A stretch of DNA of 64,000 bases from Hordeum vulgare subsp. vulgare (lineage: Eukaryota > Streptophyta > Magnoliopsida > Poales > Poaceae): positions 145,418,744 through 145,482,743 of the forward strand of contig NC_058521.1 in NCBI RefSeq assembly GCF_904849725.1, read 5' to 3'. The notes under the pieces are model-generated. The model worked only from the letters and a program-made list of their open reading frames with translations. It did not search any database and was not told where the DNA came from. Positions 36,062 through 47,134 of the stretch are shown here, in pieces; position 1 is the first letter of the stretch, and each line of letters starts with the position of its first letter. Made by a program: the position numbers and the translations under genes.

Positions 36062-36595
36062 TTTCGTGGGTATAAGTCTGACAGTAGATGTGTAGGGTAC
36101 GAAAGGATGGGCACAGCCTTAGCTACGGCAAGGTTGTATGATTTCAGGCCCCTCTACGGTGGAGGTAAAAGCCCTACGTCTCAGTGCTCTTGGGAGCTTA
36201 GTGTCGAGTGGAATATAGGATTACAGTAAATGCCAACCCCCACACCAGTGGGGAAGGGCGGCTTATATAGAGTGCGCTGCCCTTCACAACGGCCCGGTGG
36301 ACAGGGGTGGAATAGTGACGAATAAATGCCTACGTTACAGGTAACGTATGCCTTAAATGCTAATAATGGTGTATGAAAACGTATGACCGTTGCCCTCCTG
36401 GGAGGTTATGATGTACACAGTGGAATTCAGTCGGTACGTTAAATACGCTCCGAATGCTCGTCACCGACTGGATGATGGGGGAGTCCTTAGTTCATTCGGA
36501 ACTGTCTAAGGGCCTTGTCCTTTATGAAGGGTAGTCCTTGGGTAGGACCTATAGGGCAGGCCTATGACCCTACCCTGGGACTATAACCCCATCAT
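36062..36595 (-). repeat. 3' LTR of C
   Basis: tttcgtgggtataagtctga ... aaccccatca; one base at the end is mutated compared with the partner LTR (tgtcgtggg). On the minus strand it carries a TATATAAG box near 36263-36271. By eye it differs from the other LTR at about 16 of 530 positions. Confidence 0.9.
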
Positions 36596-36610
36596 TAGTC
36601 CCCGAATGGA
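36596..36610 (-). promoter_or_regulatory. Polypurine tract of C
   Basis: On the minus strand ccattcggggactaa ends against the 3' LTR. Confidence 0.55.
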
Positions 36611-36978
36611 TCGGGGTTGGAACGATGAAGTGATGCCTGGAGTACGGATCCGACAGGTATGGATGTGACTTCGGCGTTGTTTGCCTCGATCCATTTTATC
36701 CTTTCAACCAGTGATCCGAGTGAATATACCAGTGAAACGAACCGTCAGGGACCGAGTGCTTCCGCGGAATCTTTCGATGTGACAGGTCGAACTGACAGCG
36801 GCGGATTTTCTGGGATCCTCAAACTTTGGTTGTCGCGCGCTTAGCGGGGATGACGACATCGCCATCGAGTAGTTTATGTTGCCTCGACTACCGCGCCTTT
36901 ATCTTCTCCACTAACATCGCAGCATCCGGTCGGGGGATAAGATTTCGGGGCCACTTGTTAGTGACTTAGTCGGAAGCT

Positions 36979-36986
36979 TATTTAAG
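36979..36986 (+). promoter_or_regulatory. TATA-like box of the antisense gene in C
   Basis: tatttaag, about 128 bp before the ATG at 37114 and inside C, on the strand opposite to the retrotransposon. It suggests the antisense gene has its own promoter. Confidence 0.45.
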
Positions 36987-38035
36987 TCTCTCCGGCGGGG
37001 GTTTCTTGTTGCGCTGCCCTTGTTACTCGCATTCACCTCGCTCCTCCCGTAGCTCCCTGCACGCTCCAAGGCTCCTCCTTCCTCTCCTCCTCGTCGGATC
37101 TGTTGCCTTCACCATGACGAAGGGGCAGACCAGCAAACTCGAGTTGCAGAAGAAGAAGAAGAAGGGGGCAGCCCCTGCTCAGCGGCGACAGCGGGCACTG
37201 CCGGCGGGTTGGATCCAGGGGGATTTCCTCCCCTCCACGGTGACGGCGGACGACTTGCTGGAGCTAGTGGAGCACGGCATGATCGCCAACAAGTCGTGGA
37301 GGCTGCCGGCGGAGGGCGAGACGGAGCCGGCGTCGTAGGAGGGGGAGAGCGTCCTGCTGCTCAGCCACGTGTTCAGGGGCTTCTCCTTGCCTCCCCACCC
37401 CTTCTTTAGAGGTATTATGAATCACTTCGGGGCGTAGCTCCATCATTTTCCTCCAAACGCGATAGCCCATCTTGCCGCATTCGTCACCCTTTGCGAGTGC
37501 TTTATTGGATGTCCCCCCCCCATTGGGGGCTCTTTAAGTACATCTTCTTCGCTAGGTCCCAGACTGTCAAAAAGCTTAACCAGTCAGACGATAAAACCCA
37601 TCTCCTCCAGCTCTACGGGGGCTTAGGCTTCCAGAATAAAACGAAGAGTAGCTACCCCCCTCTCCAGTTGTCCGAGTCAGTTAGGAACTGGCAGTCGACC
37701 TGGTTCTATTGCCAGGACATCGCTTGTCCGAATGCCGCGACTGGGTTGCCACCCTTTAGCCTAGACCGTCCGGCCGCTCCTAGGCAGCTTGCGCTCTCAA
37801 AGGTGGAAAAGATCCAGATCCAACCTCTGGTCGACGCACCGATAGCTGTCGTCCGCAAGGGAGTCACCGGCACAGATTTGCTGTAGACTTTTGTGGGTAG
37901 GCGCATCCAGTCGCTGCAAGCCCGACACCACGCCATGTGGCACTACACGGGGCCTGAGGATTCCACTCAGACTCATCCAGAATGCGTGACCGGGGAGGTT
38001 GTGACAGCGTGGGTCCGCGGCATCACAGGCGCATG

Positions 38036-38104
38036 CGATAACCCAGAGGAGCCCGGCGGGTGAAGCCCTTCCGCGCCGATAACCCAGAGGAGCCCGGCGG
38101 GTGA
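38036..38104 (+). repeat. 28-bp direct repeat at a splice donor
   Basis: cgataacccagaggagcccg and the next eight bases occur at 38036-38063 and again at 38077-38104. Each copy ends in a donor-like gcgg|gtga, so exon 1 of the antisense gene has two candidate donors 41 bp apart. Confidence 0.8.
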
Positions 38105-39234
38105 GCACCTCTTGTCGAGTGTTTTCAATATTCTTAGATTTATCGCTTTGCTTGTACCGCCGCCTGATGTCTGACGTTGCCGACTGTGTTTTGTGCAGGA
38201 GTGGACCAACTGGTATTCTCCCGTCTCGAACGGGAATCCAGCTGAGGAGGAGGAGGGCAGCCAGGAGGGCAGCGTGGATAGCACCGAGTACGTCTCCGAT
38301 AGTGGGGAGATGGAGGAGGAGACTGAAGAGGAGGAGGGGGAGGTTGGGGAGCAGAGCTCGCCACCTCCACCATCAGAGCATCGAACTAAGCGCCGTCACG
38401 AACCCGCGGCTCCGCCGGCTCCTCCAGCGGCCCCAAGTGCTCCGCCAGCCTCTCCCGTGGCTCCGAGTGCTCGGAGCGTGAAGAGGACTGGGGACGCTGC
38501 TGCCGAGCCCATGGACCAGCCGTCCAAGGTGGCAAAACCTAGCGGGCCCAAGCCTCGGAAAGCTTTGCCTCGGATGAGGATCGTTGTTCCAGTCGCCTCA
38601 GCGTAAGTGTCTTGTTCTCCCATCTTCCTTCAGTATCTAGTTGAACTCATGCTTATCCGTCGAGTGGATTTTACTCGACAGAGCTGCTACCTCCGCCACC
38701 TCTCTGTCGCGCCAAGATGATGATCCCATGGACACGGATAACGTTGCCACATCCCAGCAAGGTACGCTGTCATGACTCCGAGAGTTTGTATTATTGTTTC
38801 GCGAGCACTGTCTTTAATCTTGCCCTTTTTCTGTAATTTCATGTTGTTCAGTCGGGCTTCCTTCGGAGGTGATTCACCTGGAGGACGACGACCGAAGGGG
38901 GTCAGGGCCAGCTTTGGCGCCTGTCCTTGAGGTTGTCCCATGTGCTGCTTCTCCCACCATGGACGTGCCGCCGACAGAGATGATGCCGCCGACTTAGACG
39001 GTGCCCCTCGCGGCGGAACCGACTGGAGAGGAACTTGGGATGCCCAAGGAGTCTTCTATCGTGCCGGGTCCGTCGATCGTCCAGTACGACGCCCGACATC
39101 TCCCGAAAGACCAAGTGGGGGCCGCCAAGGAGTCCATGGTGCAGGTGGAGCTGATGGTGGGTGACGCCAAGGGAGCGTATGACTCCATCACGTCTTTGTA
39201 CAAGAGAAGCTTGGAACTCCTGGACGATATCCGA

Positions 39235-39733
39235 GTAAGTGCGCTAGTAAGTGTTTACTTTCCTCTTGTCACCCACTGGGGTTTGCAGTGATAGACTCGG
39301 ATACAGTAGGATGATTTTATAGTGGGTTCACTCCGAGTGAACCCAGTGGGTGTAGTCCCCGAGACTTCTGTCGAGTGCTTGCACCGGTAGTTGTCTTTAG
39401 ATGCATTTTCCGTTACCTGAGCGGATCAGAGCTGATCTACCCGAAAGGTTCCAGTGGGGGCAGTCCGAGTGCACCCACTGGGTGTAGTCCCCGAGAGTAG
39501 TGTTACTCAGGTCAGGTGATAGTAGTATCATAGATTTGTCTGTTTGTCATGTAGCTCAATAGGGCCGGCCTGTTCGAGCTTCATGCTAGTGGGGTCACTC
39601 TTAGTGAACCCACTGGGTGCAGTCCCCGAGGCCGCTGTCGATTGCTTGCATCGGCAGGGGTCTGAAGAACTTTGAGCTTTGTTTGTTTTCCTTGTTGAAT
39701 GTGTCTGATCTTCCTTTTGCGCTGATTTGGCAG
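39235..39733 (+). repeat. Intron 4 of the antisense gene, with three short repeats
   Basis: Three diverged copies of a block containing cccactgggtgtagtccccg lie near 39326, 39456 and 39590. The first holds a perfect inverted repeat gggttcact-ccg-agtgaaccc. Confidence 0.7.
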
Positions 39734-40599
39734 AAGACTTGCGAAATGGGATCCGCGTACAATGCTCTGAAGGCTGAAAAGATTCAGCTTGCTGCGGAAT
39801 TGGAGGCGGCTGTGAATGACTTGGCTGGTGTGAAGGGGGCTCTTGCTGACCGATAGAAGTCTTTGGAGGAGTCCCGGGAGACCAACAAGGCATTGGTGGC
39901 CGAAACTGAGAAAATGGGCAGGCAAAGAACCGAACGGATGGATCAGCTGAAGTTGATGAACAATCGGTGCATGGCGCAGGAGAAGTACATCAGCGACTGG
40001 GCAAGGAAGATGATTGCGCTGCTTGGTGGTAAGCTTTTTGCCGAGTGCTTCTTGTCTTTGGAGTTTATTCTGCGCTTACTTTCTGCTTGTCTTTTCTTGG
40101 CAGATTTTTGTCTGGACGCTGAGGCTGAAGCAGCCGACATTGAACGGTCGGTTGTTCCGAACGTTCCACTCGGCGACAAAGCCAACCGGGACATGCTCCG
40201 AGCGCATATTCGCCTTGGCGGAGTGGGACCTTTCATCGGCCGCCTGAGAGAAGTCATCGGCCGGATCGACAAGGAGCTGTGGCCCGAAGACGATTCCCGG
40301 CAAGAAATAGAAGGGTTGATGACTCGCCTGGAGGACGTCCCGAACAGAGTGCAGGCATGGAAGAAGTCTGCCGCTCGTTGTGGTGCGGACGTGGCGCTAT
40401 CGCTGGTCCGAGTGCATTGCAAGGAAGCTCGCGAAGAAAAGATGAAGGCGTTGCAGGTCGCCAACACCAAGAAGCTTCGATTCGAAGATTTCATGGAGAC
40501 CTTCCTCGACACAACCACTCGCATCGCAGACGGGATCGACCTTGACACCTTTGTGGGGCCTGCCAGTCCCGGTGACGCTTGAAAACTTTACCTCGGTAT

Positions 40600-40830
40600 G
40601 CCGAGTGGTATCTGTATCAAACTTTGGCCACTGATGTTGGCCGTCACATTCGTGGTTCGGTGTGGATAAGCTTGATCCACACCGAGCCGACTGATCGTAG
40701 ATCCAACTTTGAATTCGAATCGAATATTTTGCTCTTCTTTCGCCAAAAAAAAAATTTGACATGATTTTGGCTCGTGGTTTTTGTTTGGCGTTCCTTGGTG
40801 AAGCCAATGGAAAACATGAGGAAGCTTTTT
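40600..40830. other. Spacer after the antisense gene
   Basis: Possible 3' UTR of the antisense gene. An A-run at 40745-40754 and cggtgtggataagcttgatc are present; no ORF is supported. Confidence 0.4.
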
Positions 40831-42078
40831 ACTTAGGCGACTCTGAGTCGCAGCTAAGTCCCCGAGTGTGACTTTTCGTGCGCACTCGGAGTGAGTTGAC
40901 ACTCATGTAGTTGTCAGTTGTCTTCACATCTACATGAGCCTCAATGAGGGTCTGCTAAGCCTCCGAGTGGATCTCGAGGACACACTCAAAGGAAGCTTTT
41001 TACTTAGGCGATTCTGGATCGCAGCAAAGTCCTCGAGTGCGTCTTTTAGTGCGAACTCGGAGCGAGTTTGTACTTAGGCGATTCTGGGTCGCAGCTAAGT
41101 CTCCGAATGTGGCTTTTGGTGCGCACTCGGAGCGAGTTTTTACTTAGGCGATTCTGGATCGCAGCTAAGTCCCCGAGTGCGGCTGTAAGCAGAGCGAGTT
41201 GTTACTCATGTAGTTGTCAGTTGTCTTCACATCCACATGAGCCTCAATGAGGGTCTGCTAAGCCTCCGAGTGGATCTCGAGGATACGCTCGAAGGAAGCT
41301 TTTTACTTAGGCGATTCTGGATCGCAGCTAAGTCTCCGAGTGCGGCTTTTAGTGCGCACTCGGAGCGAGTTTTGTACTTAGGCGATTCTGGGTCGCAGCT
41401 AAGTCTCCGAGTGCGGCTGTTAGTCCACACTCGGAGCGAGTTTGTACTTAGGCGATTATGGGTCGCAGCTAAGTTCCCGAGTGCGACTTTTAGTACGCAC
41501 TCGGAGTGAATTTTTTACTTGGGCGATTCTGGGTCGCAGCTAAGTCCCCGAGTGCGGCTTTTGGTGCGCACTCGGAGCGAGTTTGTACTTAGGCGATTCT
41601 GGGTCGCAGCTAAGTCTTCGAGTGTGGCTTTTGGTGTGCACTCGGAGCGAGTTTGTACTTAGGCGATTATGGGTTGCAGCTAAGTCCCGGAGTGCGGCTG
41701 TTAGTGCACACACGGAGCGAGTTTGTACTTAGGCGATTCTGGGTCGCAGCTAAGTTCCCGAGTGCGACTTTTAGTACGCACTCGGAGTGAATTTTTTTAC
41801 TTAGGCGATTCTGGGTCGCAGCTAAGTCTCCGAGTGCGGCTTTTGGTGCGCACTCGGAGCGAGTTTTTACTTAGGCGATTCTGGGTCGCAGCTAAGTCCC
41901 CGAGTGCGGCTTTTGTTGTGCACTCGGAGCGAGTTTTTACTTAGGCGATTCTGGGTCGCAGCTAAGTCCTTGAGTGCGGCTTTTGGTGCGCACTCGGAGT
42001 GAGTTTTTACTTAGGCGATTCTGGGTCGCAGCTAAGTCCCCGAGTGCGGCTTTTGGTGCGCACTCGGAGTGAGTTTTT
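40831..42078. repeat. 70-bp tandem array in C, about 15 units
   Basis: The phrase acttaggcgatt recurs at 40831 (variant), 41002, 41072, 41142, 41305, 41376, 41446, 41517, 41587, 41657, 41727, 41799, 41869, 41939 and 42009. Typical units also hold gggtcgcagctaagtc and gtgcgcactcggagcgag. Two longer spacers (from about 40903 and 41206, 303 bp apart) share a segment with catgtagttgtcagttgtct, a higher-order duplication. The array separates the converging 3' ends of the antisense gene and of pol. Confidence 0.95.
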
Positions 42079-42181
42079 AGACCGGAGTCTGCAAACGTGG
42101 AGAAATTTTGTACCTGCAAGAAATCAATCTGCTTTATATTACTTCAATGATACTTGTTCTTTACATTGTCCTCATCGGCGG

Positions 42182-43124
42182 TCATGTGTAGAAGCGCTTC
42201 AGGAGATCTTCGTTCCACGCCCGCGGCTCGTCCGTTTCCCTGTCGAGGTTGTAAAGTCGATTCGCCCCATTGTTCAGCACCTTAGAGATGATGAAGGGTC
42301 CTTCCCAAGCGGGAGCCAACTTGTGTGGTCTCTGTTGATCCACTCGGAGCACCAGGTCGCCTTCTTGGAATGTGCGACTCCTGACGTGTCGCGCGTGAAA
42401 TCGCCGCAGATCTTGTTGATAAATTGTTGAGCGAGTCAGTGCCATCTCGCGCTCTTCTTTCAGAAGATACACTCCGTCTTTCCTAGCTTGCTCTGCTTCG
42501 GCTTCGGAGAAGAGTTCGACTTGTGGAGAGTTGTGAAGCAAGTCACTCGGAAGGACCGCCTCTGCTCCATAAACGAGGAAGAACGGGGATCGCCCTGTAG
42601 ATCTATTCGGAGTTGTGCGGAGGCCCCACAACACCGAAGGCAGTTCGCTGACCCATGCACCGGTGGCATGTCCAACTTCTCGCAGGAGTCGAGGCTTCAA
42701 CCCTTGAAGAATAAGCCCATTCGCCCGCTCTGCTTGCCCGTTTGTTTGGGGATGCGCCACAGATGCAAAATCCACTCGGATACCTTGGCATGTGCAAAAA
42801 CCTTTGAATCTGTCCGAGTCAAAGTTTCTGCCATTTGTCGGTGATTATGCTATGCGGAACCCCAAATCTGGCGATGATGTCTCTGATAAATTTGATGGTT
42901 GTAAGGGTGTTGACCTTCTTGATGGGCTTGGCTTCAATCCACTTGGTGAACTTGTCGACTGCTACCAACAGATGAGTGAATCCCCCTTGGCCTGTTCTGA
43001 ATGGTCCGACTGTATCTAATCCCCACACGGCGAACGGCCAAACAAGAGGGATTGTATTTAGCGCAGATGTTGGCTTGTGGGACTTGTTCGAATAGAACTG
43101 ACAGCCTTCGCATCGGTCGACCAT
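42182..43124 (-). pseudogene. C integrase, catalytic core and C-terminus
   Basis: Two frames joined by a +1 slip near 42835. The first (43124 down) holds VDRCEGCQF, the second Cys pair of the zinc region, and GLDTVGPF and IITD, the two catalytic Asp sites. The second frame (42775 down) has GQAERANGLI with the catalytic Glu and a C-terminal domain FQEGDLVLRV and LAPAWEGPFIISKV, ending at 42182. There is no chromodomain. Integrase inserts the element's DNA in the nucleus. Confidence 0.8.
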
Positions 43125-45331
43125 ATTTTTGCCATTTCATTCGCCTGCAACCAGAAGAAACCAGCTCTGAATGCTTTGGCGACGATTGCTCTTGAGGAGG
43201 CATGATGGCCGCAGGTTCCCGAGTGAATTTCTTCCAGGATTAACTGTCCCTCCTCAGGGGAGATGCACCGCTGAAGGACGCCTGAAACACTTTCCTTGTA
43301 CAACTGGCCATCAATGATGGTGAAGGACTTCGACCTGCGGACGATCTGCCTAGCTTGGACTTCGTCTTCTGGTAATTCTTGCCTCAGGATGTACGCAATG
43401 AACGGCACAGTCCAATCGGGGATGAGAGCAAGAATCTCCATGATCAAATCAACCACAGCAGGGACCTCGACTTCAGTCGGATCTGTTGAGCTCTTCGGTT
43501 GTACTGGTTCTTCTGTGAAAGGATCTTCTTTCACCGAAGGGAGATGTAGGTGCTTGAGGCAGACATCACTCGGGACTGGCATCCAAGTGGATCCGAGTTT
43601 TGCCAACTCATCAGCTGCTTGGTTTTTCAGTCGGGGAATATGCTGAAGTTCCAGACCTTCAAACTTCTTCTCGATCTTCCTTACTGCGTTGCAGTATGCG
43701 GTCATGGTGGGGTTCCTTACATCCCATTCTTTCATCACTTGATTAACCACCAGATCTGAATCGCCATAGACCATCAGGTGACGGACGCCGAGTGTGATGG
43801 GCATGCGCAATCCATAAAGGAGAGCTTCGTACTCTGCCTCATTGTTGGAAGAATCGAAATGTATCTGCAACACATACTTGAGTTTATCACCTTTTGGCGA
43901 TATGATCACTACGCCAGCGCCGGAGCCATTCAACATCTTGGACCCATCGAAGAACATGGTCCAATGAGCCGAGTAGATGTGAGTCGGTTGCTGTTGTTCT
44001 ACCCATTCTGCTATGAAGTCAGCCAGAGCTTGAGACTTTATAGCCTTCTTGGCTTCGAACTTGATGTCGCAGTATAACATCTCCATTGCCCACTTCGCCA
44101 CTCGGCCTGATGCGTCCCGATTGTGGAGAATTTCCGACAACGGAGCATCAGAAATGATAGACACCGAGTGGTCTTGGAAATAATGAGCCACCTTCTTTGC
44201 AGTCATGTATATCCCATAAATAAGCTTTTGACAATGGGGATACCTCTGCTTGGAAGGAGTGAGGACTTCGGAGACATAATATACTGGCCGCTGAACCTTG
44301 TACGCTTTGCCATCTTCTTCGCGTTCGACTGTGAGAACAGTGCTGACGACTTGATTTGTACCCGCGATGTACAGAAGAAGAGGTTCTTTGCTAAGCAGGG
44401 CAGTGAGAACCGGCTGGGTGGAAAGCAGGGCTTTGAGGTCGTCGAATGCAATTTGGGCTTCGTCTGTCCACTCGAGAGTATCTGATTTCTTCATGAGTCG
44501 GTACAGAGGTAGCGCCTTCTCGCCGAGTCGAGCGATAAACCTGCTCAAAGCCGCTAGGCAACCTGTGAGCCTTTGAACATCATGTATTCTGACCGTCCGT
44601 TCCATTCGGACGATGGTCCCGATCTTTTCGGGGTTGACATCAATCCCTCGTTCTGAAACGAAGAAACCGAGTAACTTCCCGCTGGGAACGCCGAATGAAC
44701 ACTTGGCTGGGTTGAGCTTGATATCGTACCTACGCAGGTTGGCGAATGTTTCTGCCAAGTCAGTCAACAGGTCGGAACCTTTGCGTGACTTGACTACGAT
44801 ATCGTCCATATATGCCTCCACATTTCGGCCGATCTGGTCAAGGAGGCATTTTTGGATCATGCGCATAAAAGTTGCTCCTGCATTCTTCAAACCGAATGGC
44901 ATAGTGATGTAGCAGAAGCACCCGAATGGGGTGATGAAGGCTGTTTTTAATTCATCCGGACCATACACACGGATCTGATGATAGCCCGAATAGGCATCAA
45001 GGAATGATAAACGCTCGCAACCCGCAGTCGAATCGACAATTTGATCAATGCGGGGGAGTGGGAAATTATCTTTCGGGCAGACCTTATTGAGATGCTTGAA
45101 GTCGATGCACATACGGAGGGACTTGTCCTTCTTGGGCACCATGACAACATTGGCGAGCCACTCGGAGTGGTGTACCTCGCGAATGAAGTTGGCTGCCAAA
45201 AGTTTAGCCACCTCCTCTCCGATTGCCTTCCTTTTGTGTGCGGCGGACCAACGCATGCGTTCTCGGATGGGCCGAGCAGCAGGATCCACATGGAGTCGGT
45301 GCTCAGCCAACTCCGTGGGTACACCTGGCAT
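43058..45331 (-). CDS. C reverse transcriptase, two RNase H domains and integrase zinc region (open but part of a broken pol)
   Basis: 757 codons without a stop. RT carries MCIDFKHLNKVCPKDNFPLP, MPFGLKNAGATF and YMDD (44801-44812). A first RNase H-like region follows with LPLYRLMKKSDTLEW and later VYYVSEVLTPSKQRYP. A second, archaeal-type RNase H has MFFDGSKMLNGSG, NNEAEYEALLYGL, YGDSDLVV and NQAADELAKLG, with D-E-D-D residues present. The zinc region of integrase begins LEEIHSGTCGHH. At about 43130 a frameshift enters the integrase core. RT really starts upstream (WKPADMPGVP; to about 45430), past an in-frame stop near 45398. A dual RNase H is a Tat/Ogre trait. Confidence 0.85.
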   Translation of the reverse strand: MPGVPTELAEHRLHVDPAARPIRERMRWSAAHKRKAIGEEVAKLLAANFIREVHHSEWLANVVMVPKKDKSLRMCIDFKHLNKVCPKDNFPLPRIDQIVDSTAGCERLSFLDAYSGYHQIRVYGPDELKTAFITPFGCFCYITMPFGLKNAGATFMRMIQKCLLDQIGRNVEAYMDDIVVKSRKGSDLLTDLAETFANLRRYDIKLNPAKCSFGVPSGKLLGFFVSERGIDVNPEKIGTIVRMERTVRIHDVQRLTGCLAALSRFIARLGEKALPLYRLMKKSDTLEWTDEAQIAFDDLKALLSTQPVLTALLSKEPLLLYIAGTNQVVSTVLTVEREEDGKAYKVQRPVYYVSEVLTPSKQRYPHCQKLIYGIYMTAKKVAHYFQDHSVSIISDAPLSEILHNRDASGRVAKWAMEMLYCDIKFEAKKAIKSQALADFIAEWVEQQQPTHIYSAHWTMFFDGSKMLNGSGAGVVIISPKGDKLKYVLQIHFDSSNNEAEYEALLYGLRMPITLGVRHLMVYGDSDLVVNQVMKEWDVRNPTMTAYCNAVRKIEKKFEGLELQHIPRLKNQAADELAKLGSTWMPVPSDVCLKHLHLPSVKEDPFTEEPVQPKSSTDPTEVEVPAVVDLIMEILALIPDWTVPFIAYILRQELPEDEVQARQIVRRSKSFTIIDGQLYKESVSGVLQRCISPEEGQLILEEIHSGTCGHHASSRAIVAKAFRAGFFWLQANEMAKIWSTDAKAVSSIRTSPTSQHLR

Positions 45332-45522
45332 GTCAGCGGGCTTCCATGCAAAAATGTCCCAGTTCTCACGGAGGAATTGGATGAGCTCGGCTTCCTATTT
45401 TGGATCAAGGGTGGTGGAGATGTTCGTCGGGGCAGCGACGTCGTCCGTCGGGTGGATGCTGACTTTCTTCGTGTCTCTCACCGACTGGAATGCGGACTCC
45501 GAAGCTGGCTTCTTCGAACGCA

Positions 45523-46335
45523 TCAGGTCAGGGGGTCGGCTGTCTTCTTGTACTCATCTAGCTCGAGGATAGCCATCTGCTGGTCGGCAATCCTCGACCC
45601 CTGCTGCAGACACTCCTCAGCCCGCTGCCGATTGCCTGTGATCGTGATCACACCTTTGGGACCCGGCATCTTCAGCTTCAAATACACGTAACATGGACGA
45701 GCCATGAAACACGCATACGCCGGACGGCCCAGAATCGCATGGTATGCACTCTGGAAGTCCACCACCTCGAATGTTAGCCTTTCCTTGCGGAAGTTCTTGT
45801 CGGAGCCGAAAATGACGTCCAACGCGATCTGGCCGAGTGACTTGGCCTTTCGGCCTGGGACGACTCCGTGGAACTGCATGCTGCTCTCCCTAAGTTTGGA
45901 CATCGGAATGCCCATCCCCTTGAGAGTGTCGGCGTACATGATGTTCAAGCTGCTGCCGCCGTCCATGAGGACTTTGCGCAGTCGGACTCCTTCCACCACC
46001 GGGTCGATAACCAGAGCTTGCCTCCCTGGGGTGGGCACATGTGCTGGATGGTCCGACTGGTCAAAGGTGATCGCAGTCTGAGACCATTTGAGGAACGTGG
46101 GGTTGGTTGGGGTTGCCATGTTCACCTCCCTGTTCACCAGCTTCAATCGACTCTTGCTTTCCACATCAACAAAAATCATCAATGTTGCATGGACTTGGGG
46201 GAACGGATCCTCCTTGTCCTCATCATCATGCTCGTTGTCCTTTTCACTCGGCTGTCGTTCGCCGAACCCTTGGATCAGGAGGCGACATTGCCGAGTGGTG
46301 TGCTTCGGGAATATGGCGTTGCCTTCTTCGTCCAT
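45523..46335 (-). CDS. C Gag zinc-knuckle edge and aspartic protease
   Basis: 270 codons. The start is near the Gag end (FPKHTTRQC looks like half of a zinc knuckle). Acidic DDEDKEDPFPQV follows, then the protease with RKVLMDGGSSLNIMYADTL, whose DGGSS is the active-site variant usual in these elements, and YHAILGRPAYACFMA, a retropepsin core. The frame ends at 45523 while RT continues in another frame, so one slip lies near 45525. The protease cleaves the Gag-Pol precursor. Confidence 0.75.
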   Translation of the reverse strand: MDEEGNAIFPKHTTRQCRLLIQGFGERQPSEKDNEHDDEDKEDPFPQVHATLMIFVDVESKSRLKLVNREVNMATPTNPTFLKWSQTAITFDQSDHPAHVPTPGRQALVIDPVVEGVRLRKVLMDGGSSLNIMYADTLKGMGIPMSKLRESSMQFHGVVPGRKAKSLGQIALDVIFGSDKNFRKERLTFEVVDFQSAYHAILGRPAYACFMARPCYVYLKLKMPGPKGVITITGNRQRAEECLQQGSRIADQQMAILELDEYKKTADPLT

Positions 46336-46401
46336 CTTCGTGTGGATTGGACATGGCTGATCCAGGATGGAATTCCCGAACTGTTTCTTCTTGGGGGTGT
46401 A

Positions 46402-46709
46402 CTAAGCTTTCCCCTTGCCCTTGAACTTGGCATTTGTAACGGCTGCTGCCTCTGCCTGCGGAGTGGACGGAGCTTTCTGCTTCTGTTTCCGATTGCTGTT
46501 CCCATCTCCGTCGGCGACTGCCTTATGCTTGCCGCTACGTATGCGGTCCTCCTCCTCGCCATTTGCATAGCGTGCGGCTATCTCCATCATCTTGGTCATG
46601 GAGATGTCGCCTGTCCGACCGAACTTCAGGTACAGATCTCTATACCGCACGCCTGCCTTGAAGGCGCAGACCGCTTGGTGCTCTGTGACGTTCTCCACCG
46701 TGTGGTAGA
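46402..46709 (-). pseudogene. C Gag, part after insertion D
   Basis: Reads YHTVENVTEHQAVCAFKAGV and ends in a basic KGKGKA tail at 46402. The part before D (49411-49735) ends WTTLY, so the two join smoothly across the target duplication. D thus split gag. Confidence 0.8.
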
Positions 46710-47134
46710 TGAAAGGACGTGGATGTCGCCTAGAGGGGGGGGGTGAATAGGCGCTTTAAAATAATTAAGGTTTAGGCTTGAACAAATGCGGAATAAAACT
46801 AACGTTTAATATGTCAAGCACAAAACCTACAAACAACTAGGCTCACCTATGTGCACCAACAACTTATGCTAAGCAAGATAAACAACTAAGTGATAGCAAG
46901 ATATATTACAATAAACAATATGTCTATCACAAAGTAAAGTGCATAAGTAAAGGGTTCGGGTAAGAGATAACCGAGGCACAGGGAGACGATGATGTATCCC
47001 GAAGTTCACACCCTTGCGAATGCTAATCTCCGTTAGAGCGGTGTGGAGGCACAATGCTCCCCAAGATGCCACTAAGGCCACCATAATCTCCTCACGCCCT
47101 CGCACAATGCAAGATGCCGTGATTCCACTAAGGG

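Larger units (their letters stand above)
37114..40582 (+). pseudogene. Antisense six-exon gene of C (PF04195-like, coiled coil)
   Basis: ATG at 37114 (MTKGQTSKLELQ). Exons read 37114-38100, 38199-38602, 38682-38761, 38852-39234, 39734-40028 and 40104-40582, all with GT-AG borders. Exon 1 carries the PF04195-like region with FRGFSLPPHPFFRGIMNHF and LAAFVTLCECFIG. Exon 2 is acidic then Pro/Ala-rich. Exons 4-6 look like coiled coil (ETNKALVAETEKM) ending DTFVGPASPGDA. Stops at 37336, 37435, 37884, 38995 and 39854 and a slip in the C-run near 37500 kill it. Comparable antisense ORFs are known in Tat-lineage elements; the role is unknown. It ends 1.6 kb from integrase, facing it. Confidence 0.8.

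Noticed and set aside
40831..42078. CRISPR-like look of the 70-bp array
   Set aside because: Units are contiguous with no unique spacers, no cas genes are present, and the setting is a plant retrotransposon.
42488..46746. Long plus-strand ORFs across C's pol
   Set aside because: They are opposite-strand shadows of gag, protease, RT and integrase, for which motifs are clear on the minus strand.
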